From: an uncultured Verrucomicrobiota bacterium
GTDB taxonomy: Bacteria > Verrucomicrobiota > Verrucomicrobiia > Opitutales > Opitutaceae
DNA length: 14,844 nt
Direction: 5' to 3'
Assembly (NCBI GenBank): GCA_903919625.1
Contig: CAIXIZ010000134.1
Location: forward strand, 1 to 14,844
The translations under genes were made by a program, and so were the position numbers. The notes beneath the pieces were generated by a model that was not told the DNA's origin, made no database searches, and worked only from the letters and a program-made list of their open reading frames with translations. Position 1 is the stretch's first letter. The number at the start of each line of letters is the position of its first letter. Positions 7,427 through 13,506 of the stretch are shown here, piece by piece.

Positions 7427-7923
7427 ATCTACTCCGATCGTTTTGCTACAACGGGCTTTATCGGTCAGCATTAGCCTGTTCGGTGTCCGCTCTGGCAACC
7501 GGGAAGATCTGGGCCACCATGATGTCCCCATTGGACACGTCACCCACCGCCATCTCACTGGCCGTCCAGTCGACCCCGGCGCCAGCTGCGGGCGCTCCTG
7601 ACAAAACGCCGGCAAAAGTGACTGACGCCGACATCGCCCGCGCCAAAAAAATCGCCATCAAGGCCGCCACCATGATCGCAGACAACCCGCTTTTTCTCAA
7701 AGAAAAACACCGGCCCCTGCGGGACATGCTGAGCGAGCTGGAGCAGGCTGCGAAGGTCATCAAAGACGCACCGGAAAAAGCGACGCCCAAGCAGGTCAAA
7801 ACCATGAACGCGGCCCTCACCAAGGCTGAAACCCGCGCCCGTGAGGTCGCCGAGGACCCCAGCAACAGCAATGTGGGCCGGGATGGAACGGATCTGCTCA
7901 AGCAGCTGAAGCTTTTGGAATAA
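7423..7923 (+). CDS. Hypothetical protein with charged helical C-terminal region
   Basis: I do not recognise this gene. From the ATG at 7423 it encodes 166 residues. Residues 1-50 are mildly hydrophobic with a few basic residues, possibly a poor signal or membrane-targeting segment. Residues 51-65 are a Pro/Ala linker (TPAPAAGAPDKTPAK). From about 68 to the end it is Lys/Glu/Ala-rich and predicted helical (DADIARAKKIAIKAATMIAD, MLSELEQAAKVIKD), with regular codon use typical of a real gene here. An alternative start is the ATG pair at 7519/7522, which would remove most of the N-terminal segment; no Shine-Dalgarno decides between them. It has no close partner: a 384-base gap lies upstream and 197 bases follow. 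A small exported helical protein is the best guess, held loosely. Confidence 0.55.
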   Translation: MNLLRSFCYNGLYRSALACSVSALATGKIWATMMSPLDTSPTAISLAVQSTPAPAAGAPDKTPAKVTDADIARAKKIAIKAATMIADNPLFLKEKHRPLRDMLSELEQAAKVIKDAPEKATPKQVKTMNAALTKAETRAREVAEDPSNSNVGRDGTDLLKQLKLLE

Positions 7924-7929
7924 ACCTGA

Positions 7930-7947
7930 CCGCATGATATCATGCGG
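7930..7947. other. 18-bp perfect palindrome after the hypothetical gene
   Basis: CCGCATGAT-ATCATGCGG is perfectly self-complementary and starts 6 bases after the stop codon. As RNA it folds with a 7-bp stem and ATAT loop. It is followed by a second GC-rich inverted repeat, GGCCCGG (7951-7957) with CCGGGCC (7976-7982). No T-run follows, so this is not a standard intrinsic terminator; an mRNA 3'-end stabiliser or protein-binding site are the alternatives. Confidence 0.4.
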
Positions 7948-8120
7948 GCCGGCCCGGAGTTGCCGGCCGTGTCTGCCGGGCCAGAACAGGAGCCGGCCAC
8001 CAGACAAGGTGGACGTTGCAAACTGTCGCGCACCGGTGGCATTTGCGGAAGGCCCAACAATCCTTCTCCCACTCGTGACTCGACGCGGGCCGTAACCCCG
8101 TTACCTTGTCCGCTTACGCC

Positions 8121-9263
8121 ATGAACGATCCCGGCCCCGCCCACCTGCTCTCCGAGACCCAGCGCAAGCTGGTGGGATTTGCGGCAGCGGCGCTGGCGCT
8201 GGCTGTCACCGTCGCGCTGCTCGTCGGCACGGTCGCCGGACTGGGCTGGCTGCTGGGCTATTTCTCCGGCGTGCTGTGGCCGCTCGCGGTCGCCGGCATT
8301 CTCGCGGTCATTCTGCGTCCGGCGGTGGATGGGATTGAGGCCCGGCTGAAATTCCATCGCGTCACTGCCGTCGTCATTCTCTACGGCCTGGCGGCCATCG
8401 TGTTCACCAGTTTTCTGGTCATCGTGCTGCCACCCCTGCTGGCCCAGCTCAATGAACTCATCCACGCCTTGCCAGAATATTGGCAACATGCGCTGGTCTG
8501 GATCCGCGGCCATCTGCCAGGCGGAACGAATACCATCGACGAAATGATGGACAGCCCGACGGTGCAGAATCTTGGAAACTCGCTCTCAGCCGAAGCGCAA
8601 AAATTTCTGGGCAGCGCGGCCACCTCCATGGCGGTTGCCGGGGCGGGCCTGCTGGCGGTCATCGGGTTTGTCATCCATGTGCTGCTGGTGCCGTTCTACC
8701 TGTTTTTTCTGCTGCTGCTTCGCCCGGGCGGCCATGCCACCGGACCAACGGCTTCGCTGGACTTCCTGCCGCCCGCATTTCGGGAGGATGTGACCGTGCT
8801 GACCCGCGAGTTCGTCAGCATCGTCGTGGCATTTTTTCGCGGGCAGCTGCTCATCGGGGCGATTTTGGGCGGGCTTTATGCGCTCGGTTTCACCCTGGTG
8901 GGGCTGAAATTCGGCTTTGTGGTCGGTCTTATGATCGGGCTGCTCAATATTGTGCCCTATCTCGGCACCCTCACCTGCGTCGCCACCGCCCTGCCCATCG
9001 CCTTGCTCCAAACCGGCGGCGGCTGGCAGCTCGCGGGTTTTGTGCTCGTCATGATGGGCATCGTGCAGGCCCTCGAGGGGTCGCTGCTGACACCGAAAAT
9101 CATGGGCCACCGCACGGGGCTGCATCCCATGGCCATCACGGTGGCGATTTTGTTCTGGGGCAAGGCGCTGGGCGGGATCGCGGGTCTGGTGCTGGCGGTG
9201 CCCCTCACGGCGTTTCTGGTCACAGCCTGGCGCCTGATCCGGAAAAAATATCTGACAAACTGA
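8121..9263 (+). CDS. AI-2E/PerM-family transporter-like membrane protein
   Basis: A 380-residue inner-membrane protein with about eight hydrophobic segments, the standard length and layout of the AI-2E family (PF01594). Two TM segments occur at about 18-65 and one near 85-105. A soluble, helical stretch follows (LPPLLAQLNELIHALPEYWQ and TIDEMMDSPTVQNLGNSLSA), then TM segments from about 168. Family motifs are FFRGQLLIGAILGGLYALGF, LLNIVPYLGT (about 274-283) and EGSLLTPKIMGHRTGLHPMA (319-338). Members have been linked to autoinducer-2 export and, for others, Na+/H+ antiport, so the substrate here is not predictable. ATG 8121 was preferred; an in-frame TTG at 8106 would add only five residues, and neither has a good Shine-Dalgarno. 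The gene is transcribed alone or with the zinc-ribbon gene 91 bases downstream. Confidence 0.93.
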   Translation: MNDPGPAHLLSETQRKLVGFAAAALALAVTVALLVGTVAGLGWLLGYFSGVLWPLAVAGILAVILRPAVDGIEARLKFHRVTAVVILYGLAAIVFTSFLVIVLPPLLAQLNELIHALPEYWQHALVWIRGHLPGGTNTIDEMMDSPTVQNLGNSLSAEAQKFLGSAATSMAVAGAGLLAVIGFVIHVLLVPFYLFFLLLLRPGGHATGPTASLDFLPPAFREDVTVLTREFVSIVVAFFRGQLLIGAILGGLYALGFTLVGLKFGFVVGLMIGLLNIVPYLGTLTCVATALPIALLQTGGGWQLAGFVLVMMGIVQALEGSLLTPKIMGHRTGLHPMAITVAILFWGKALGGIAGLVLAVPLTAFLVTAWRLIRKKYLTN

Positions 9264-9314
9264 GTTTAACCCGGAGGCCAGGTGCGGCTTGGTCAATGTT
9301 CTTTCCGTTAATTT

Positions 9315-9341
9315 TCTCCGTGCGCTCCGTGCCACCCGTGT
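9315..9341. repeat. Three imperfect 9-base units (CTCCGTGC-like)
   Basis: TCTCCGTGC, GCTCCGTGC and CACCCGTGT follow each other without gaps, and a further TCTCCGT occurs at 9348-9354. The reverse strand reads as CACGGAG repeats followed by AAAA. Similar CACGGAG-type intergenic tracts are familiar from environmental bacterial genomes (from memory, not searched). It sits directly before the zinc-ribbon start codon. Confidence 0.45.
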
Positions 9342-9354
9342 TAGAATTCTCCGT

Positions 9355-9630
9355 ATGAACCGCCCCCCGCCCGAAGAATGCGCCAACTGTGGTGCCGCCA
9401 TCCCGCGGACCGCACGGGCCTGCCCGGAATGCGGGGCCGACGAACGCATCGGCTGGCGCGAGGAGCCGTCGGAGGATGGCCTCGACCTGCCGGAGGGCCA
9501 TGACCGTGATTCCAGGACCGGCCATCAGTCCCCGCCGCGCCGCGAGATCAATGGGCTCGCCTGGTACTGGTGGTGTGCCGGCATCGCGTTGGTGGTGCTG
9601 CTGGTGCTGGGCGCGATTAGATTTTCCTGA
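9355..9630 (+). CDS. Small zinc-ribbon membrane protein
   Basis: A 91-residue protein. It starts MNRPPPEECANCG and has two CxxC knuckles, C9-x2-C12 and C23-x2-C26 (CANCG, CPECG), a compact zinc ribbon of the type found at protein N-termini. Residues 30-65 are acidic and polar, probably disordered. Residues about 67-88 are one TM helix (YWWCAGIALVVLLVLGAI), leaving the ribbon presumably in the cytoplasm. Function is unknown: such small ribbon-plus-TM proteins occur widely and are often annotated only as zinc-ribbon domain proteins. ATG 9355 was chosen because it begins immediately before the ribbon; a TTG 66 bases upstream would add an Arg/Val-rich stretch encoded by the 9-base repeats. No clear Shine-Dalgarno is visible. 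The MBL nuclease gene follows after 135 bases. Confidence 0.75.
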   Translation: MNRPPPEECANCGAAIPRTARACPECGADERIGWREEPSEDGLDLPEGHDRDSRTGHQSPPRREINGLAWYWWCAGIALVVLLVLGAIRFS

Positions 9631-9631
9631 T

Positions 9632-9700
9632 CCGGGCAGATGTCCAGGTGGAGCGCGTTGTCCCCAACGGGCTGGCCCGACTGCCCGGGACTGCACCTGG
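9632..9700 (+). other. Interleaved inverted repeats in the 9631-9765 gap
   Basis: Arm A CCGGGCAG (9632-9639) pairs with CTGCCCGG (9681-9688). Arm B CCAGGTG (9644-9650) pairs with CACCTGG (9694-9700). The order A-B-A'-B' would form a pseudoknot rather than nested hairpins. Small hairpins CGTTG-TCCC-CAACG and CGGGC-TG-GCCCG lie inside. It begins right after the zinc-ribbon stop codon. No T-run follows. High GC makes chance pairing likely. Confidence 0.3.
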
Positions 9701-9765
9701 TCTGCGGGCCGCCGCTCCCTCCGCTTTCCGCTTCCGTTGCGCCCGCCGAACCCTTTGCGTGAGGC

Positions 9766-10764
9766 ATGGCGTGGGATATCCAGCTCCGGCGCGGCGTGTG
9801 GTTGCCGCAAATTGCGTGGTGGCTTGACGCGCAGACCCGCGCCGACCGCGCGTTTGTTTCGCATGCCCACAGCGACCATGTCGCGCGCCACCGGTCCATC
9901 CTCTGTACGCCGGCCACGGCACGTTTCGTCCGCGCCCGGCTGCCGGGTCGGCGCGAATACACGGAACTTGATTTTGGCCGGCCTCACGCACTCACCCCCG
10001 AGGTGACCGCCACGCTGCATCCCGCCGGCCACATCCTCGGCTCCAGCCAGATACTGCTCGACCACGCGGAGCATGGCACCCTGCTCTATACGGGCGACTT
10101 CAAATTGCGGCCCGGTCTTGCCGCCGAACCCTGCGCCACCCCGCGCGCCGAGACGCTCATCATGGAGACCACCTTCGGCCGGCCGCGTTACATCTTCCCG
10201 CCCGACGAGGAGGTGATCGCCAATCTCATCGCTTTCTGCCGTGCCGCGCTCGCCGAAGGCGCTACGCCTGTCTTGCTCTGCTATAGCCTCGGCAAAACGC
10301 AGGAAGTGCTCCGCGCGCTCGCTCCGGCGGGCTTGCCGGTGATGCTGCACACCGAGTCAGCGCGGCTGACGAAGGTCTATGAATCGCTCGGTACCGTGTT
10401 TCCCTCCTGGCGGGAATTCGATCCGCGCGGATGCGGTGGCCATGTCATCATCGGCCCGCCCCAGGGCCGCGACGGCGCGTTTCTCAAGAAAATCCCCGCC
10501 GCCCGCACTGCCGCCATAACGGGCTGGGCGCTCGATCCCGGCGCGACCTACCGTTATCAATGCCAGGCGGCTTTTCCGCTCTCCGACCACGCGGATTATC
10601 CCAGTTTGCTGCGTTTCGTTGAGCTGGTGCAGCCCAAGCGTGTGCTGACGCTGCATGGGTTTGCGGCCGACTTCGCCGCCACCCTGCGTTCACGCGGTGT
10701 CGAAGCCTGGGCGCTGGGCGTGGACAACCAGCTGGATCTTTTTCCGCCGCCCGCGCGGGTGTAG
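9766..10764 (+). CDS. MBL-fold putative DNA exonuclease (ligase-associated type) with clamp-binding tail
   Basis: A 332-residue metallo-beta-lactamase-fold hydrolase. Metal ligands are visible: HAHSDH (33-38), His89 in PAGHILGSSQ, Asp111 in YTGDF, and later PLSDHADY (His275) and LHGF (His297). METTFG (133-138) and the overall order match the beta-CASP-like group annotated as DNA-ligase-associated exonucleases, also about 330 residues. The expected two-metal chemistry is phosphodiester hydrolysis in the cytoplasm. The C-terminus ends DNQLDLFPPPARV. Residues 322-326, QLDLF, equal the bacterial sliding-clamp-binding consensus QL[S/D]LF, suggesting recruitment to DnaN. No ligase gene or helicase partner lies in the window. 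The start ATG 9766 has GAGG only one base away, so initiation strength is unclear. The stop codon TAG lies inside the REP-like element. Confidence 0.85.
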   Translation: MAWDIQLRRGVWLPQIAWWLDAQTRADRAFVSHAHSDHVARHRSILCTPATARFVRARLPGRREYTELDFGRPHALTPEVTATLHPAGHILGSSQILLDHAEHGTLLYTGDFKLRPGLAAEPCATPRAETLIMETTFGRPRYIFPPDEEVIANLIAFCRAALAEGATPVLLCYSLGKTQEVLRALAPAGLPVMLHTESARLTKVYESLGTVFPSWREFDPRGCGGHVIIGPPQGRDGAFLKKIPAARTAAITGWALDPGATYRYQCQAAFPLSDHADYPSLLRFVELVQPKRVLTLHGFAADFAATLRSRGVEAWALGVDNQLDLFPPPARV

Positions 10765-10822
10765 GGGCGGTGCTTGTCGCCGCCCGGTTTGTATAGAGGG
10801 CGTCGTCAAGCAACGCCCCTAC
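10761..10822. repeat. REP-like inverted pair (REPIN-like) between convergent genes
   Basis: GTAGGGGCGGTGCTTG (10761-10776) and CAAGCAACGCCCCTAC (10807-10822) are inverted copies with 15 of 16 bases matching. Each half also folds by itself: GGGCGG with CCGCCC on the left, GGGCGT with ACGCCC on the right. Both arms carry GTAGGGG. The TAG at 10762-10764 ends the MBL gene and the mirrored TAG at 10821-10819 ends the minus-strand gene. The 54 bases between the two stop codons are almost entirely this element, which may also act as a bidirectional transcription stop. Confidence 0.7.
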
Positions 10823-12234
10823 GGTTTCGTCTCAGGCTCCGTCACCGGCTTTGGCGACAGCGCGAATATCCGCGGTGCCGCCGCGCCGGCCGCCCAGCCT
10901 TGGTCGTCCTTGCCGGTCTGGTTGTCTGCAATGCCGCCGTCATCATCTAAATTCGGCCCGATGCTGTAGACGACCGCACCGCCCGGCTCGGGGTGGTAAA
11001 TCAGCGGCGTGCCGGTAAAAATGTCCGTCGGCACCTCGTGCATAAACTCGGGCACCAACTCCGCCAGCGTCGCCGGGTATCTGCCCTTCGCCAAACGATA
11101 CCGCTCAAGCGCGAGACCGGCCTGTGCTGAGACAAGCATCGCCCGGAATTTCCACAAGGCAGCTGTCATATTGGAATATTCTCCCAGCAAGTTGCTCATG
11201 AGAAGATATTTTGGCGGGACTTCTCCCCTCGCGTTTTTTTGCTGCCGGATAATTTCTGCATCACCCGGCGATGTCTGCACCGCAACAAGGCGCATTTGTC
11301 TCTCCCGGTCGAGAAAATCGGCATACTCGAGGCGAAGCAAACCGGGGATTTGGTAACGCATGATGCGCAACCAAGCCGGCCAGTCAGGGACAGTGCCGAA
11401 CCCCGCCAAGAATGCATGACCATCGGCCAGGGCCAGAATCCTTTCAAAGGACATGCTCCCGGACAAAATGCGCTCACCATCCAGCGCATGGGCATAGCTG
11501 TGGATGAAATCAAGGCCCGCCAGCCGGTCGGTAAACTTTTGGTCCCACGCCGCCGACAAAGAACCGGCTGAGGCCAACTGCTCCAGCTCATTGAGGGTCA
11601 TTCGCCAGCCGGCCCAACGTGACAGTTGAGAAATCAGCGTCGGCTCATCGGCCATAAATTCCGCCAGCACAGACATATTCCAGACATCGCAGCACGCCGC
11701 CTCCGTTTGTCCCCGGCTGGCGGACAGCCGGGCATGCCAGCCCAGCAATCTGGCCATACGTCCGACGTATGCAACATTGGGGACGAGCATGGCCACCCCT
11801 TTTCCATAGTCCAGCTGGGCGTTGTAGCCTTTCCTGGACGCTGCCTCTTGAATTAGCTCCAGCACGTCGCGCACCGGGTTGGCATCCAAAGCAGCGGCCA
11901 GCTCCCGTGTTGCGTTCGCGTCAAGCCGGTACACCGAGGCGTGGGCAACTTTGAAATCACCCAGCCATTCCTCCAAATCCTTGCCATCGATTTTCGGCGG
12001 GGCTTCGAGCCGTTGTTTGATTTTCTCGATGACGAGCGCCGCGTTGTCCGCGTCCGGCACGCGGGGCGGGCGGATTTCGTCAATCGTCAGCGGCAGCCCC
12101 GCGGCGCGGATGCGGACCTTCGCATCGGCCACGGCCTGATTGCCGGCGGCGTCGAGCCACCACAGCCCGCCCGCGAGAGCCAGCAGCAACGCGGCCGAGG
12201 CGAGGCACAGGAGTGCGGGCGTTTTCAGTTTCAC
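10819..12234 (-). CDS. Membrane-anchored protein with GspG-like C-terminal region
   Basis: A 471-residue protein starting with GTG at 12234; an in-frame TAA lies 18 bases upstream, which rules out an earlier start. Residues 5-27 (LLCLASAALLLALAGGLWWL) form one TM anchor or uncleaved signal, with the rest outside the cytoplasm. Residues 35-370 are mostly helical with no motif I recognise (KDLEEWLGDFKV, CCDVWNMSVLAEFM). Residues about 374-434 read ALERYRLAKGRYPATLAELV, then PTDIFTGTPLIYHP, then VVYSIGPNLDDDGG. This is the pattern of the type II secretion pseudopilin GspG C-terminal domain (Y-x-G-x-YP, P-x-D-x-x-G-x-P-x-x-Y, S-x-G-P-x-x-D-x-G-G), but without a prepilin N-terminus. Similar anchored proteins are common in Verrucomicrobiota and Planctomycetota and have no known role. 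TATAAC at 12254-12249 could be a -10 box for a very short leader. It follows the esterase gene on the same strand after 144 bases. Confidence 0.75.
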   Translation of the reverse strand: MKLKTPALLCLASAALLLALAGGLWWLDAAGNQAVADAKVRIRAAGLPLTIDEIRPPRVPDADNAALVIEKIKQRLEAPPKIDGKDLEEWLGDFKVAHASVYRLDANATRELAAALDANPVRDVLELIQEAASRKGYNAQLDYGKGVAMLVPNVAYVGRMARLLGWHARLSASRGQTEAACCDVWNMSVLAEFMADEPTLISQLSRWAGWRMTLNELEQLASAGSLSAAWDQKFTDRLAGLDFIHSYAHALDGERILSGSMSFERILALADGHAFLAGFGTVPDWPAWLRIMRYQIPGLLRLEYADFLDRERQMRLVAVQTSPGDAEIIRQQKNARGEVPPKYLLMSNLLGEYSNMTAALWKFRAMLVSAQAGLALERYRLAKGRYPATLAELVPEFMHEVPTDIFTGTPLIYHPEPGGAVVYSIGPNLDDDGGIADNQTGKDDQGWAAGAAAPRIFALSPKPVTEPETKP

Positions 12235-12378
12235 CGGGGCCGGGGATGGTTATATCTCATCCAACGCAGGGTGGCACGCAAGCTTGGGAAAGGTTCCCAT
12301 TGCTGTCCAGGCCAGTGGTCCGGGCAGCCCTGCCAGCGACCGGGCCTGCAGTAGCCGGCATATTGCTGGACAAAAAAT

Positions 12379-13374
12379 CTACTTCGGAAAATCCCGCCAC
12401 ATCCAGCGGAGGATGTCGGGCAGCAGGGTGCCGCCGTGTTTGTCGGAGTGTGCGCCGTCGCCCCATTCGTGTTTGGCGTCGTAGCGCGGGCCGGCCTCCT
12501 TTTTCTGGTCGGCGGTGGCATTGGCATACGCAAACGCGACGGCCATCTGCTGGTTGGCGAGAAACCAGCTGCCATGCTCGTTGTCGAGGTCGTTGGAACC
12601 GTCCTGCTGGAAGATGCGGATCGGCTTCGGGGAGGACTTGCGGATCATGGTCGGATAAATCTCCCCGCCGGAAATTGCCGGTTGTCCGGCGGCCGCCGGA
12701 TGCCAGCCAATGGAGGTGTAGCTGCCGATCATGCTGATGACCTTGCGAAACTGGTCGGGCCGCTCCCAGGCGACCGTGAACGCGCAGATGGCGCCGCTGC
12801 TCGTGCCGCCAATGATGCGGCCGTCGGGATCGTCGGTGATTCGGTATTTTTTGCGCACTTCCGGGAGCATTTCATCAATCAGAAAATGCGCATAGGTATC
12901 GTTGACCGCATCGTACTCCTCCTTGCGATGGTTGGGATTGCCGGTGCCGAGATTGTCCGGGTAGGTCGGGCTGAGATTGCCTGGTGTGATGAAGAGTCCG
13001 ATCGTCACCGGGATGGCTTGTTCGGCGATCAGGTTTTCCAACACCTGGGGAATGCGCAGATCGCCGTCGGGCTTGGTGGCGCGCTGCCCGTCCTGAAACA
13101 CGAGGAGGCAGGCGGGCTTGTCGGCGGTGTACTGCGCCGGCACATAAAGCCAGTAGCGGCGCACCGTGCCGGCCAATATCTTGCTCTGGAACTCGAACGG
13201 CCCTTCCAAGCGCCCTTTGGGCACCCCGGGTTGGGGCAGCGAATCAGCGGTGAAGGCGTATTCGCCGGGCTTGCGCGTGGCGGGCGCGGCGGGCGGAACG
13301 GGGGCGGTGTCGACAGCCATGAGCGGGAGGGAGACAAAAATGACGGCCATGATGCGCAGCAAAATAATTTTCAT
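12379..13374 (-). CDS. Secreted esterase, PF00756 (esterase D/feruloyl-esterase) type
   Basis: A 331-residue alpha/beta hydrolase. ATG 13374 was chosen because a signal peptide follows at once (MKIILLRIMAVIFVSLPLMA); an ATG at 13488 would add 38 residues with no conserved feature. Family motifs in order: RRYWLYVPAQYTADKPACLL with FQDG at 94-97, DEMLPEVRKKYRITDDP (167-183), the nucleophile elbow GGTSSGA (Ser192 by G-x-S-x-G spacing), AWERPDQFRKV, QQDGSNDLDN (Asp259 or Asp262) and GDGAHSDKHGG (His309 likely). PF00756 covers feruloyl esterases, esterase D and enterochelin-esterase-like enzymes; in this phylum they commonly sit in glycan-degrading loci. The exact ester is unknown. It is divergent from the DUF1800 gene, with 132 bases between starts, and may share transcripts with the downstream anchored protein. 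Confidence 0.9.
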   Translation of the reverse strand: MKIILLRIMAVIFVSLPLMAVDTAPVPPAAPATRKPGEYAFTADSLPQPGVPKGRLEGPFEFQSKILAGTVRRYWLYVPAQYTADKPACLLVFQDGQRATKPDGDLRIPQVLENLIAEQAIPVTIGLFITPGNLSPTYPDNLGTGNPNHRKEEYDAVNDTYAHFLIDEMLPEVRKKYRITDDPDGRIIGGTSSGAICAFTVAWERPDQFRKVISMIGSYTSIGWHPAAAGQPAISGGEIYPTMIRKSSPKPIRIFQQDGSNDLDNEHGSWFLANQQMAVAFAYANATADQKKEAGPRYDAKHEWGDGAHSDKHGGTLLPDILRWMWRDFPK

Positions 13375-13478
13375 CGGCAGGAGGTTGGGTGGCAGACGTT
13401 GGCAGGGGCTGGCATCGCAAAACAGCCCGCCGGAAAGTGCGAGCAAAATGCCGGAAGAAACCGCCGCCGCAGTTGCAA

Positions 13479-13505
13479 CGTCAGTCATCCTGTATCAAAC
13501 TGACG
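13479..13505. promoter_or_regulatory. Inverted repeat next to the DUF1800 start
   Basis: CGTCAGT (13479-13485) and ACTGACG (13499-13505) are exact reverse complements with a 13-base spacer, ending one base before the ATG at 13507. The site lies in the 132-base gap shared by two divergent genes, so it could be an operator or a start-occluding hairpin. Only 7 bp per arm, so chance is possible. Confidence 0.3.
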
Positions 13506-13506
13506 C

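Noticed and set aside
7100..7923. Toxin-antitoxin genes next to the operator-like palindrome
   Set aside because: No helix-turn-helix, zinc-binding YgiT motif or RelE/MqsR-like fold could be read in any frame nearby.
9220..10350. Long open frame of 376 codons on the minus strand opposite the AI-2E end, zinc-ribbon and MBL genes
   Set aside because: Its product is Arg/Gly/Ala-rich without motifs, while the plus strand encodes two proteins with clear metal-binding signatures; high GC produces long antisense frames.
12436..13503. Plus-strand open frame of 355 codons opposite the esterase
   Set aside because: Antisense shadow; the esterase has a signal peptide and complete catalytic motifs.
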